Source of the DNA: Oscillospiraceae bacterium Zagget6
GTDB taxonomy: Bacteria; Bacillota; Clostridia; Oscillospirales; Oscillospiraceae
Direction: 5' to 3'
DNA length: 46,762 nt
Assembly: GCA_001941075.1 (NCBI GenBank)
Contig: MSHH01000001.1
Coordinates: forward strand, 1-46,762
Shown here: positions 7,950 through 16,819 of the stretch, one piece after another
Layout: each line of letters starts with the position of its first letter
How positions within the stretch are numbered: the first letter of the stretch is position 1
Translations under genes and position numbers: made by a program
The notes under the pieces: model-generated
The model's input: the letters and a program-made list of their open reading frames with translations, nothing else
Databases searched by the model: none
Told to the model about the DNA's origin: nothing

Positions 7950-8828
7950 TTGCTGAAAAGTATGACCGGCTATGGCCGGGGAGAGACGCTGGGGAACGGC
8001 AGGTCTTACCTGGTAGAGGTGCGCAGCGTCAACAACCGCTATCTGGACTGCACCGTTCGCATCCCCCGCGTTTACACCTGCGCCGAGGACGGCATCACCC
8101 AGCGGGTGAAGCGCACCATCACCCGGGGCAAGGTGGATGTGTTCGTCACCATCGAGACCACCACCGCCGAGGCCGTCTCCGTCACCCTGAACGAGGCTGT
8201 GGCGGCGGGCTACCTGCGGGCGCTGGAGACCATGTCGGCCAAATTCGGTCTGAACGACGCCGTCTCCACCGAGCTGCTGTCCCGGTTCCCCGATGTGTTC
8301 CGGGTGGAAAAGGTGCCGGAGGATTTGGACGAGCTGACAAAAGAAGTCCACCACGCGGCGGATTTGGCGCTGGCTGACTTCGACGCCATGCGGTCCCGGG
8401 AGGGCCAGAAGCTGCTGGACGACCTTTCCAGCCGACTGGACACGCTGGAGCAGTACACCCTCCAGGTGGAGGCCCGCGGCCCCGAACGGGTGGCCGAGTA
8501 CCGGGCCGAGCTCACCGCACGCATCCAGGAGGTGCTGGAGGACCGGCAGCTGGACGAGAGCCGTATTCTCACCGAGGCCGCCGTCTTTGCCGACAAAGTC
8601 GCCGTGGACGAGGAGACTGTCCGGCTCCACAGCCACATCGCCCAGTTCCGGGCCATGCTGGAAGGGGGCAGCCCCATCGGGCGCAAGCTGGACTTTTTGG
8701 TGCAGGAGATGAACCGGGAGACCAACACCATCGGCTCCAAGGCCAACGATTTGGAGATGTCCACCCTGGTGGTGGATATGAAGGCCGAATTGGAGAAGAT
8801 TCGGGAACAAATTCAGAACGTGGAATAA
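7950..8828 (+). CDS. yicC: YicC family endoribonuclease-like protein
   Basis: A 292-aa protein of the YicC/YloC family. The E. coli member is reported to act as an endoribonuclease on small RNAs; in Firmicutes the role is less clear. It begins LKSMTGYGRGE, the family signature, has the internal VRSVNNRYLDC segment, and ends with the conserved C-terminal stretch GRKLDFLVQEMNRETNTIGSKAND. I chose the TTG at 7950 because AAGGAG (7936-7941) lies 8 nt upstream; GTG 7941 is inside that site. It is the first gene of a unit with remA, gmk and rpoZ, a conserved Firmicute order. Confidence 0.93.
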   Translation: MLKSMTGYGRGETLGNGRSYLVEVRSVNNRYLDCTVRIPRVYTCAEDGITQRVKRTITRGKVDVFVTIETTTAEAVSVTLNEAVAAGYLRALETMSAKFGLNDAVSTELLSRFPDVFRVEKVPEDLDELTKEVHHAADLALADFDAMRSREGQKLLDDLSSRLDTLEQYTLQVEARGPERVAEYRAELTARIQEVLEDRQLDESRILTEAAVFADKVAVDEETVRLHSHIAQFRAMLEGGSPIGRKLDFLVQEMNRETNTIGSKANDLEMSTLVVDMKAELEKIREQIQNVE

Positions 8829-8829
8829 A

Positions 8830-8936
8830 TAGCTGTTAGTGATTAGCCGTTAGCTGTTAGTCAGGCACTACTGGCCACTAGCCACTTATCACTAACCACT
8901 CGTTCGGCACTACCAAGCGAAAAGCTAAGAGCTAAA
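8830..8936. repeat. Family A repeat, full copy
   Basis: The repeat begins 2 nt after the yicC stop and ends just before the remA Shine-Dalgarno. Its core (GTCAGGCACTACTGGCC ... CACTCGTTCGGCACTACC) is about 90% identical to the reverse complement of the copy at 12839-12959, so the element occurs in both orientations. Confidence 0.8.
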
Positions 8937-8952
8937 AAATGGGGGGATACGC

Positions 8953-9222
8953 TTGCAGCTGTTAAACATCGGGTTCGGCAGCATGGTCTCCGCCGAGCGG
9001 CTGCTGGCGGTGGTCAGCCCGGACTCCGCCCCCATCAAGCGCATTGTGCAGGAGGGCAAGGAGCGGGGGACCGCCATCGACGCCACCTATGGCCGCAAGA
9101 CCAAGGCGGTGCTGATCATGGACTCCGACCACATCGTCCTCTCCGCCCTGACGCCGGAGGTGCTGGCCGCCCGGCTGACCGGAGAGGAACCTGCTGCCGG
9201 GAAGGAAGAGAGAGATGGATAA
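8953..9222 (+). CDS. remA: RemA-like DNA-binding regulator (DUF370)
   Basis: An 89-aa member of the RemA/DUF370 family; in Bacillus, RemA is a ring-forming DNA-binding activator of matrix and osmoprotection genes. The start is TTG 8953 behind GGGGGG (8941-8946). Visible conserved parts are [26 protein letters not shown], the [15 protein letters not shown] core and [10 protein letters not shown] short acidic tail ([13 protein letters not shown]) overlaps the start of gmk by 8 nt. The yicC-remA-gmk-rpoZ order is the usual one in Firmicutes. Confidence 0.92.
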   Translation: MQLLNIGFGSMVSAERLLAVVSPDSAPIKRIVQEGKERGTAIDATYGRKTKAVLIMDSDHIVLSALTPEVLAARLTGEEPAAGKEERDG

Positions 9223-9844
9223 AGCCAAACAGGGACGGGTCGTCGTTATCGCCGGTCCCTCCGGGGTGGGCAAGGGTACCGTCATCGGCGCCCTGAAGAA
9301 GTTGCGGGACTTCCGCGTCTCCGTTTCCCACACCACCCGTGGGATCCGCCCCAGCGAAACGAAAGACGTCAGCTACCACTTCGTCACCCGGGAGCAGTTC
9401 CGGGCGCTGGTGGATGAGGGGCTGATGCTGGAAACCACCTGCTATCAGGGGAACTACTACGGCACCTCCCGTACCGCCGTGGAGGACGCGCTGGCCCTGG
9501 GAGAGGACGTTTTTCTGGACATCGAGGTGGAGGGCGCGAAAAACGTCCGCCGGGCCTTCCCTGACGCCGTTGAGTTTTTCCTGCTGCCGCCGTCCATGGA
9601 AGAGCTGGAGCGCCGCCTCCGGGACCGCAACAGCGGCGAGGACGAGCCGACGATCCAGGGCCGTCTGGCCCAGGCCCGGGCGGAGATCGCCTGTGCTCCC
9701 GGCTTTGACTACATCGTGGTCAACGGCACGGTTGCGCAAACGGCGGCGGAAATCGACGCCTGCCTCAAGGCTCACGCCCTTCGCGCCGGGGAGCGCGCCC
9801 CTCTGGTGGAGCGCCTGCTGGCCGGGGAAAACATAACTTTGTAA
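9215..9844 (+). CDS. gmk: Guanylate kinase
   Basis: Phosphorylates GMP to GDP. At 209 aa it is the standard length. The Walker A loop [11 protein letters not shown] is at about residues 13-23. The GMP-binding region shows [13 protein letters not shown] and a tyrosine pair, QGNYYGTSR, followed by [32 protein letters not shown] belongs to the lid. The ATG at 9215 lies inside the end of remA, so it is translationally coupled. Confidence 0.97.
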   Translation: MDKAKQGRVVVIAGPSGVGKGTVIGALKKLRDFRVSVSHTTRGIRPSETKDVSYHFVTREQFRALVDEGLMLETTCYQGNYYGTSRTAVEDALALGEDVFLDIEVEGAKNVRRAFPDAVEFFLLPPSMEELERRLRDRNSGEDEPTIQGRLAQARAEIACAPGFDYIVVNGTVAQTAAEIDACLKAHALRAGERAPLVERLLAGENITL

Positions 9845-9883
9845 GCAATATCAGCTATTATCTGGAAGGATGGTCTGTTCGAT

Positions 9884-10087
9884 ATGATTCTTTATCCCAT
9901 GAACGAGCTGCTGACCAACGTGGAAAGCCGTTACGAGCTGGTGAACCTGGTGGCTCACCGGGCGCGGGAGCTTTCCGAGGAGGCGGAGGAGTCCGAAGAA
10001 CCCATGGAGGAAAAGCCGGTCACTGTCGCCCTGAACGAGGCCCGCGCCGGGACACTGGTCCCCAAAGAAAAGGAAAAGGAAGAATAA
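9884..10087 (+). CDS. rpoZ: RNA polymerase omega subunit
   Basis: A 67-aa protein matching bacterial omega: NELLTNVESRYELVNLVAHRARELSE is the conserved helical part that clamps the beta-prime C-terminus, and PVTVALNEARAGTL is the usual second element. A highly acidic linker (EEAEESEEPMEEK) separates them. AAGGA at 9866-9870 is 13 nt from ATG 9884. The in-frame ATG at 9899 is a possible alternative start. It is the last gene of the yicC unit and is followed by a strong terminator. Confidence 0.93.
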   Translation: MILYPMNELLTNVESRYELVNLVAHRARELSEEAEESEEPMEEKPVTVALNEARAGTLVPKEKEKEE

Positions 10088-10111
10088 CCGTTTTCTACAC
10101 TCTTACCCCGT

Positions 10112-10147
10112 AGGCAAGCGGCGGCGTGCGCCGCCGCTTGCCTTTGT
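10112..10147 (+). terminator. Strong rho-independent terminator after rpoZ
   Basis: AGGCAAGCGGCGGC pairs perfectly with GCCGCCGCTTGCCT (about 14 bp, 4-nt loop) and is followed by TTGTTTA. It ends the yicC-remA-gmk-rpoZ transcript. Confidence 0.85.
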
Positions 10148-10174
10148 TTATCCCTTTTGCCCGGCCTTGCGCCC

Positions 10175-10242
10175 CAACCCCCTCCGCCACCGCCTAAAGG
10201 CGGCGGCCCTCCTCCCCTTTCAGGGGAGGCAAGAGGGGTGGT
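10175..10242. repeat. Family M repeat, left end
   Basis: AACCCCCTCCGCCACC, hairpin CCGCC-TAAA-GGCGG, then CCTCCCCTTTCAGGGGAGG (a second hairpin) and CAAGAGGGGTGGTTG. Part of the core follows (GGAAAACTTCTTC near 10268-10280) before a partial family A end at 10318. Confidence 0.75.
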
Positions 10243-10317
10243 TGGTTGTCGAACAGTGGTTCTCCGAGGAAAACTTCTTCTATGCTGGGTACAAATCACT
10301 ACAAAACAGCAAGTGCT

Positions 10318-10355
10318 ATCCTGGCTAACAGCTAAAAGCTAAGAGCTAACAGCTC
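10318..10355. repeat. Family A repeat, right end only
   Basis: GGCTAACAGCTAAAAGC followed by TAAGAGCTAACAGCT. Only one end is present, directly before the priA ribosome-binding site. It joins the family M fragment at 10175. Confidence 0.65.
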
Positions 10356-10371
10356 ACATGGAGGGACCCAT

Positions 10372-12837
10372 TTGGAGTCGGTTTACTATGGGAGGGTAGC
10401 GGTCTCCGCCGCCACCTACGCCATTGACAAGCCCTATACCTACCTGTTTCCCCGCGAAATGGCCCAACGCGCCGCGCCGGGGATGCGGGTGCTGGTCCCC
10501 TTTTCTCAGGGCAACCGGCTCACCGAGGGAGTCATCCTCTCCCTGTGGGAGGGGGAGCGCATTCCCAACATCAAGCCGGTGCGGGTGCTGCTGGACGAGC
10601 AGCCCGTCCTCAGCCCGGAGGCCCTCAAGCTGGCTATGTGGATGCGGGACCGGTATTTCTGCACCGTCTACACGGCGGCGAAGGCCATGCTCCCCGCCGG
10701 GCTGTACTACGCCGCAAGGGATACGTTCTCTCTGGCGGAAGGGGTTTCCCCGGAGGACGCGGCAGAACAGACGAAACACGCGCCGTTGCAATCCCTGGCG
10801 CTGGAGACCATCCGCCGTCAGGGAGGACAGGCCACCCGGGAGCAGCTTTACCGGGCCTTTGGGGACAAAAGCCCCGCCGGGACGCTGAAAGCCCTGACGG
10901 ACAAGGGCCTGATTACCGTCTCCTCCAACATCTCCCGCAACGTGGGGGACAAGACCGAGCAGGTGGCGTACCTGGCCGTCCCTCTGGAGGAGGCCCTGTC
11001 CCAAATCAGCAAGGGGGCCAAGGCCCAGCGCTCCGTCCTGGAGCTGTTGGGGCAGGTGGGCAGCGCCTCTTTGAAGGACATCCACTATTTCACCGGCACC
11101 GCTACCCAGACCGTCCGCGCCCTGGAAAAGAAGGGGCTTGTGTCCCTCTACAAGCGGGAGGTTTACCGCCGCCCCGAATCTGCCGAAGCGCCGCAGGCAG
11201 AGCCGCCGGTGCTGAACGACGAGCAGCAGGCCGCCTATGAGGGTGTCTCCGCCCTGCTGGACGGGGGCAAGCCCGCCTGCGCCCTGCTCTATGGTGTCAC
11301 CGGCAGCGGCAAGACTCAGGTGTATATCCAGCTCATCCACAAGGTCATTGGGGAGGGGCGCACCGCTCTGGTTCTGGTGCCGGAGATTGCCCTGACCCCC
11401 CAGCTGCTCCACCACTTCGAGGCCCAGTTTGGCAGCCAGGTGGCGATTTTGCACAGTTCCCTTTCCGCCGGGGCCAGGTATGACGAGTGGAAGCGGGCCA
11501 AAAACGGCGACGCCAAAGTGGTGGTCGGCACCCGCTCTGCGGTGTTTGCCCCACTGGAGAATCTGGGCCTCATCGTGCTGGACGAGGAGCAGGAGAGCAG
11601 CTACCAGTCCGGGCAAAGCCCCCGTTACCACGCCAGAGACGTGGCAAAGTACCGCAGCGCCCAATCCGGCGCGGTGCTGGTGCTTGGCTCCGCCACCCCC
11701 AGCGTGGAGAGCATGTATCAGGCCCAAAAGGGTGTGTATCACCTGTTCCGGCTGAAAAACCGGTTCAACGCCCAGTCCATGCCCCGGGTGGACATCGTAG
11801 ATATGCGCCAGGAGCTGCGGGGCGGCAACCTGAGCTGTCTCAGCGGCCCCCTTCGGGCCGAACTGCGGGAGAATTTGGCGCGGGGCGAGCAGACGGTGCT
11901 GTTCCTGAACCGCCGGGGCACCAGCCGGATGGTGGTCTGCGGCGAGTGCGGCGCCACGCCGGAGTGTCCCCACTGCTCAGTGAAGCTGACCTATCACAAG
12001 GACAACCACCGGCTGATGTGCCACTACTGCGGCTACTCCCAGGAGATGGTTCCCGTCTGCCCCGACTGCGGCGGCGAGCTGTACTTCGTGGACGCAGGCG
12101 TTCAGATGGTGCAGGAACAGCTGGAGGCGGCGTTTCCCGGCACGGAGGTGCTACGGATGGATGCGGATTCCGTCTCCGCCGCCCACAACCACGCGGACAT
12201 TTTGAGCCGCTTCCAGAAAAAGAAAATCCCCATCCTGCTTGGCACCCAGATGGTTGCCAAGGGGCTGGATTTTGAAAACGTCACCCTGGTGGGGGTGGTG
12301 GACGCGGACCAGGGCCTTTACGTCAGCAGCTACCGGGCGGGGGAGCGCACCTTCTCCCTGCTGACCCAGGTGGTGGGCCGAGCTGGGCGGGGCAGTCGGG
12401 CCGGACGCGCCATTATCCAGACCTTCACCCCCAAAAACGACATCATCACCTGCGCCGCCCGGCAGGACTACGATGCGTTTTACGAGAGCGAAATTTTGCT
12501 GCGGGAGAGCCGCCAGACCCCGCCGGTGCGGGACCTGTACCAGCTGACGGTCAGCGGACCCCAGGAGCATCACGTTTTGCAGAGCGCCCATCGGCTGCGG
12601 ACTGCCCTCCAGTCCTGGCAGAGCAGCGAGACGATGGCGGAACACCCCTTCTCCCTCTACGGCCCGGCAGAGGCTCCGGTGCTGCGGGTGATGGGCCGCT
12701 ACCGCTACCGGCTGACGGTGGTGTGCAGGGACCACAAAAAAATACGGGAGATGCTGGCCGTCCTGCTGAAAGCGTTCCAACAGGACAAATTTAACCGGGG
12801 CATCGGCGTCTCTGTGGAACGCAATCCAATGGATTGA
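10372..12837 (+). CDS. priA: Primosomal protein N' (replication-restart helicase PriA)
   Basis: PriA reloads the replicative helicase at collapsed forks. The length of 821 aa is typical. It starts at TTG 10372, with GGAGGG 6 nt upstream. The N-terminal 3'-DNA-binding domain (about 1-110) is followed by a winged-helix region. The helicase core has Walker A GVTGSGKTQVY, motif III GSATPS, GTQMVAKGLDFENV and QVVGRAGRG. Eight zinc cysteines lie in CGECGATPECPHC ... CHYCGYSQEMVPVCPDCGG. Motif II reads LDEEQESSYQ where most PriA have DEEH, a noteworthy substitution. It precedes def-fmt, as in many Firmicutes. Confidence 0.96.
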   Translation: MESVYYGRVAVSAATYAIDKPYTYLFPREMAQRAAPGMRVLVPFSQGNRLTEGVILSLWEGERIPNIKPVRVLLDEQPVLSPEALKLAMWMRDRYFCTVYTAAKAMLPAGLYYAARDTFSLAEGVSPEDAAEQTKHAPLQSLALETIRRQGGQATREQLYRAFGDKSPAGTLKALTDKGLITVSSNISRNVGDKTEQVAYLAVPLEEALSQISKGAKAQRSVLELLGQVGSASLKDIHYFTGTATQTVRALEKKGLVSLYKREVYRRPESAEAPQAEPPVLNDEQQAAYEGVSALLDGGKPACALLYGVTGSGKTQVYIQLIHKVIGEGRTALVLVPEIALTPQLLHHFEAQFGSQVAILHSSLSAGARYDEWKRAKNGDAKVVVGTRSAVFAPLENLGLIVLDEEQESSYQSGQSPRYHARDVAKYRSAQSGAVLVLGSATPSVESMYQAQKGVYHLFRLKNRFNAQSMPRVDIVDMRQELRGGNLSCLSGPLRAELRENLARGEQTVLFLNRRGTSRMVVCGECGATPECPHCSVKLTYHKDNHRLMCHYCGYSQEMVPVCPDCGGELYFVDAGVQMVQEQLEAAFPGTEVLRMDADSVSAAHNHADILSRFQKKKIPILLGTQMVAKGLDFENVTLVGVVDADQGLYVSSYRAGERTFSLLTQVVGRAGRGSRAGRAIIQTFTPKNDIITCAARQDYDAFYESEILLRESRQTPPVRDLYQLTVSGPQEHHVLQSAHRLRTALQSWQSSETMAEHPFSLYGPAEAPVLRVMGRYRYRLTVVCRDHKKIREMLAVLLKAFQQDKFNRGIGVSVERNPMD

Positions 12838-12838
12838 G

Positions 12839-12959
12839 TTTAGCTGTTGGCTTTTAGCTCTTAGCTCCTAGCTTGGCAGTGCTGAACGAGTGGTTAGTGA
12901 TGAGTGGCTAGCGGCCAGTAGTGCCTGACTAACAGCTAACGGCTAATAGCTAACAGCTT
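12839..12959. repeat. Family A repeat, full copy, inverted
   Basis: The reverse complement of this stretch aligns over its length with 8830-8936 at roughly 90% identity, including GGCACTACTGGCC and CACTAACCACTCGTTC. Its own ends (TAGCTGTTGGCTTTTAGC and GGCTAATAGCTAACAGC) form imperfect terminal inverted repeats of about 31 bp. It fills the priA-def gap. Confidence 0.8.
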
Positions 12960-12982
12960 AACAATGGAAAGGATAAAGTGCC

Positions 12983-13489
12983 ATGATTCGTGATATTGTA
13001 GAAAAAGGCGACCCCATTTTGAGCAAAAAGTGCCACCCCGTCACCCGGTTCGACAAAAAACTGGGCCGGATGCTGGACGACCTGACCGAGACACTCAAGG
13101 AGTCCGGCGGGGTGGGCCTGGCCGCGCCGCAGATCGGCATTTGCCGCCGGATGGTGGTGGTGATGAACGCCAACGAGGAGATCATCGAGCTGGTGAACCC
13201 GGAGATCGTCTCCACCTCCGGGGAGCAGACCGGCTATGAGGGCTGTCTCTCTCTGCCCGGCATGTACGGGGCCGTCACCCGCCCCATGACGGTGCGGGTC
13301 AAAGCCCAGGACCGCAACGGCGAGTGGTTCGAGGTGGAGGACACCGAGCTGACCGCCCGGTGCTTCTGCCACGAAATTGACCACCTGGACGGCCATATGT
13401 TCGACGAGCTGTGTGACCGGCTCTATACCAGCGAGGAGCTGGACGAGATGGAGGCCGAAAAAGAGGCTGAGGAGCAGAAAGAGCAATGA
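12983..13489 (+). CDS. def: Peptide deformylase
   Basis: Removes the formyl group from nascent proteins; a metalloenzyme of 168 aa. The three signatures are present: GGVGLAAPQIG (about residues 44-54), EGCLSLPG and CHEIDHLDG. The Cys of the second and the two His of the third are the metal ligands. The C-terminus is very acidic (MEAEKEAEEQKEQ). It starts at ATG 12983 with AAAGGA upstream, and its stop overlaps the fmt start (ATGA). This couples the enzyme that removes formyl groups to the one that adds them. Confidence 0.97.
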   Translation: MIRDIVEKGDPILSKKCHPVTRFDKKLGRMLDDLTETLKESGGVGLAAPQIGICRRMVVVMNANEEIIELVNPEIVSTSGEQTGYEGCLSLPGMYGAVTRPMTVRVKAQDRNGEWFEVEDTELTARCFCHEIDHLDGHMFDELCDRLYTSEELDEMEAEKEAEEQKEQ

Positions 13490-14397
13490 AAATCGTCTTT
13501 ATGGGTACCCCGGACTTCGCTGTGCCGTCGCTGAACCGGCTGCTGGCCGACGGCCATCAGCTGGCCGCCGTCTACACCAACCCGGACAAGCCCAAAAACC
13601 GGGGCATGAAGCTGACCCCCAGCCCGGTCAAAGTGGCGGCGCTGGCGGCGAACGTGCCGGTCATCCAGCCTCGCTCCCTCCGGGACGAGGGCGTTTTGGA
13701 GGAGCTGGCCGCGCTGGAGCCGGACCTCATCGTGGTGGCCGCCTACGGCAAGCTGCTGCCCGATGACGTGCTGGCGCTGCCCAAATACGGCTGCATCAAC
13801 GTCCACTCCTCTCTGCTGCCCAAGTACCGGGGGGCGGCCCCCATCAACTGGGCCATCCTCAACGGGGAGAAGGAGACCGGCGTCACCATCATGTATATGG
13901 CCCACGCCCTGGACGCGGGGGACATCATCGCCCAAGCTGCCACCCCCATCGGGCCGGAGGAGGACGCCGCTGCCCTCTACACCCGTCTGGCGGACTTGGG
14001 GGCGGAGCTGCTGTCCCAAACCGTGGCGGACATCGCCGCTGGCACCGCCGGGCGCGTCCCCCAGGACGAGGCTCAGCACACCTACGCCCCCATGCTCAGC
14101 CGGGAGCTAAGTCCCATCGACTGGAGCCGGACGGCGGAGGAAATTCACGACCAGATCCGGGGCCTGGTCCCCTGGCCTGCCGCCACCTTCGAGCTGGAGG
14201 GCAAGACCTTCAAGGCTTACGCCTCCGTCGTTGCGGCAGAGACCACCCAGGCCGACCCCGGCGCGCTGCTGGGCGGCGACAAAGGCGGTATCCGGTTCGC
14301 CTGCGGCGGCGGAACGGTGCTGTGTATCACCGAATTGCAGGCCCCCGGCAAAAAACGGATGAAGGCCGCCGATTTTCTGAGAGGACACAAGCTGTGA
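13486..14397 (+). CDS. fmt: Methionyl-tRNA formyltransferase
   Basis: Formylates initiator Met-tRNA using 10-formyl-THF. Length 303 aa. It begins MKIVFMGTPDFAVPSL. The formyl-folate-binding and catalytic region has NVHSSLLPKYRGAAPINWAI (Asn-His ... ) and HALDAGDII. The C-terminal OB-like tRNA-binding domain starts near residue 205 and ends KRMKAADFLRGH. It overlaps def by 4 nt. A 40-nt gap with GAGGG leads to rsmB. Confidence 0.97.
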   Translation: MKIVFMGTPDFAVPSLNRLLADGHQLAAVYTNPDKPKNRGMKLTPSPVKVAALAANVPVIQPRSLRDEGVLEELAALEPDLIVVAAYGKLLPDDVLALPKYGCINVHSSLLPKYRGAAPINWAILNGEKETGVTIMYMAHALDAGDIIAQAATPIGPEEDAAALYTRLADLGAELLSQTVADIAAGTAGRVPQDEAQHTYAPMLSRELSPIDWSRTAEEIHDQIRGLVPWPAATFELEGKTFKAYASVVAAETTQADPGALLGGDKGGIRFACGGGTVLCITELQAPGKKRMKAADFLRGHKL

Positions 14398-14437
14398 ACC
14401 ATTCTTCTGATTTCTCCGGCGGAGAGGGCCTCCGCCC

Positions 14438-15764
14438 ATGAGCAGCCAGCCGAAAACCGCCCGGGAGACCGCCTTTTACGTGCTGGAGCGGGCCAAGAGC
14501 GGCGCCTGGTCGGACAGCGCCCTGAAAAGCGCCATCCGCTCCAACGACCTGTCCCCACGGGACAGCGCCCTTTGCAGCCGCATCTGCTACGGCGTGCAGC
14601 AAAACCAGCTGCTGCTGGACTATTGGATCTCCTGCTTCTCCCGGGTGCCGGTGGAGAAGCTGGAGAGCGCCGTCCTCACGGCGCTGCGGATGGGTCTGTA
14701 CCAAATCGCCCTGATGGACCGGGTGCCGGAGCGGGCGGCGGTCAACGAGTCGGTGGAGCTGGTGAAGCGGAGCAGCCGCAACCCCAACTCCCCCCGCCTG
14801 ACCAATGGGATTCTGCGGGCCTTTTGCCGCCGGGAGGGAGACTGGCCCCAGGCCCCCTCTCTCTCCGTTCAATACAGCCATCCCCAGTGGCTGGTGAACG
14901 CCTTCGCCGCGGAGCTGCCGGGCGGGGACGTGGAACCCCTGCTGGCGGCGGACAACAGCCAGCCGCCCACCACCGTCCAGGTGAACACCCTGCGCACCAC
15001 CACAGAGGAGCTGGCAAACGCCCTGGCGGAGCGGGGTGTGGGGGTGCGGCTGCACCCCTGGCTGCCGGACTGTCTGGAGCTGACCGGCACCGGTGACCTG
15101 GAGGAGCTGCCCCAGTTCCGGGCGGGAGACTTCACTGTGCAGGACGCCGCCGCAAAGCTGGCGGTGCTGGCGGCGGACCCCCAGCCGGGGGACCGGGTGC
15201 TGGATGCCTGCGCCGCGCCGGGGGGGCAAGAGCTTCGCCGCCGCCGTGCAGATGCAGAACCGGGGGGAGCTGTTCTCCTGCGACATCCAGCCCAAAAAGG
15301 TGCAGCTCATCCGGGACGGGGCCAAACGGCTGGGCATCTCCATCCTGACGGCGGAGGTGCGCAACGGCAAGGCGTTCTATGAGGACTGCGGGTCGGGGTA
15401 CGACCTGGTGATGGCCGATGTGCCCTGCTCCGGGCTGGGCATCATCCGCAAAAAGCCCGACATCCGGTACAAAAACCCCAACTCTCTGGGAGATTTGCCC
15501 GACGTGCAGCGGGCCATTCTGGACAACGTCTCCCGGTACGTACGCCCTGGCGGGACGCTGCTCTACGCCACCTGCACCGTCCTGCGCCGGGAGAACCGGG
15601 ACGTGGTGGAAGGTTTTTTGGTAGACCACCCGGCGTTCCGGCTGGAGCCGTTCCGTCTCCCCGGCCCGGTGGGGGATGTGCCGGAGGGCATGACCACCCT
15701 CTGGACCCACATCCACGGCACAGACGGGTTCTTTATGGCAAAGCTGAGGAAAGAACATGACTGA
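14438..15764 (+). pseudogene. rsmB: 16S rRNA (cytosine-967-C5)-methyltransferase RsmB, frameshifted at a G7 tract
   Basis: RsmB methylates C967 of 16S rRNA with SAM. Here the frame breaks. The 5' part (from ATG 14438) has the NusB-like RNA-binding domain (about residues 5-140) and the start of the methyltransferase domain, reading to DACAAPGG at about 15225 before going out of frame and stopping at 15382. The 3' part continues in the +1 frame with GGKSFAAAVQM, DVPCSGLGIIRKKPDIRY (catalytic Cys) and YATCTVLRRENRDVV (second Cys), ending at 15764. One G too many in the run at 15220-15226 explains the break; with six G the protein would be a normal 441 aa. A sequencing error, phase-variable tract or true mutation are all possible. 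The end overlaps rlmN by 8 nt. Confidence 0.88.
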
Positions 15765-16794
15765 CATCAAATCCATGAGCCGCCCGGAGCTGGCCGCCTT
15801 TCTCGCGGAGTTGGGACAGCCCCGGTTCCGGGAAAAGCAGGTGTTCCAGTGGCTCCACCGGGGGGTGGAGAGCTTCGACGAGATGAGCAACCTCCCCAAG
15901 TCCCTCCGGGAGCAGCTAAAGGAGACCTGCACGCTGACCGTCCCCCAGGTGGCCCGGAAGCAGGTCTCAAAGCTGGACGGGACAATCAAATATTTGTGGG
16001 AGCTTTCCGACGGAAACTGTGTGGAATCGGTATTGATGCGCTACAAACATGGCAATACTATCTGTGTGTCCTCCGAGGTGGGGTGTCTGATGGGCTGCGC
16101 CTTCTGCGCCTCCACCCTGGGCGGGCTGGTGCGGCGGCTCACTCCGGCGGAGATTCTCGACCAGGTGATTTTTACACAGAAGGATTCCGGTCTGCCCATC
16201 TCCAACATCGTCATGATGGGCATTGGGGAGCCGCTGGACAACTACGACAACGTCATGCGGTTCCTCACGCTGGTCAACGACCCGGATGGGATGAACATCG
16301 GGATGCGGCACATCTCCCTCTCCACCTGCGGGCTGGTGGAGAAAATCGACCGGCTGGCAGACGAGGGATTGCAGCTGACCCTCTCCGTCTCCCTCCACGC
16401 CCCCGACGACGCCACCCGCTCCCGGCTGATGCCGGTGAACCGGGCCGTGGGCGTGGACCGGCTGATGGAGAGCTGCCGCCGGTACTTCGACAAGACCGGG
16501 CGGCGCATTTCCTACGAGTACGCCATGGTGGACGGCGTCAACGACAGCGACTGGCAGGCGGACCGGCTGGCCGCGCTGCTCAAGGGGCAGGGCGCACATG
16601 TGAACCTGATACCGCTCAACAACGTGGACGAAAGCCCCCTGAAACCCAGCCGCCGGGTGGCCGCTTTCCAGAAGCGGCTGGAGGGCCACGGCGTCACCTG
16701 CACCGTCCGGCGGAAACTGGGCGGGGACATCGACGCCTCCTGCGGCCAGTTGCGCCGCAAGGCGATGGGCGCGGCAGAGCAGAATCATCACTGA
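15757..16794 (+). CDS. rlmN: Dual-specificity RNA methyltransferase RlmN
   Basis: A radical-SAM enzyme that makes m2A2503 in 23S rRNA and m2A37 in some tRNAs. Length 345 aa. The iron-sulfur motif is CLMGCAFC (C-x3-C-x2-C) following SSEVG. MMGIGEPLDNYDNV is the GGEP-type SAM-binding motif. HISLSTCGLV and SLHAPDD are conserved family blocks. The C-terminal cysteine used for methyl transfer is probably in GVTCTVRRKLGGDIDASCGQL. It is coupled to the end of rsmB. Confidence 0.96.
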   Translation: MTDIKSMSRPELAAFLAELGQPRFREKQVFQWLHRGVESFDEMSNLPKSLREQLKETCTLTVPQVARKQVSKLDGTIKYLWELSDGNCVESVLMRYKHGNTICVSSEVGCLMGCAFCASTLGGLVRRLTPAEILDQVIFTQKDSGLPISNIVMMGIGEPLDNYDNVMRFLTLVNDPDGMNIGMRHISLSTCGLVEKIDRLADEGLQLTLSVSLHAPDDATRSRLMPVNRAVGVDRLMESCRRYFDKTGRRISYEYAMVDGVNDSDWQADRLAALLKGQGAHVNLIPLNNVDESPLKPSRRVAAFQKRLEGHGVTCTVRRKLGGDIDASCGQLRRKAMGAAEQNHH

Positions 16795-16819
16795 AAACAC
16801 ATCAGAGAGGGTGAGTGTT

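Noticed and set aside
10354-11973. 539-codon minus-strand frame opposite priA
   Set aside because: Antisense shadow of a clear helicase gene; no motif, no start signal.
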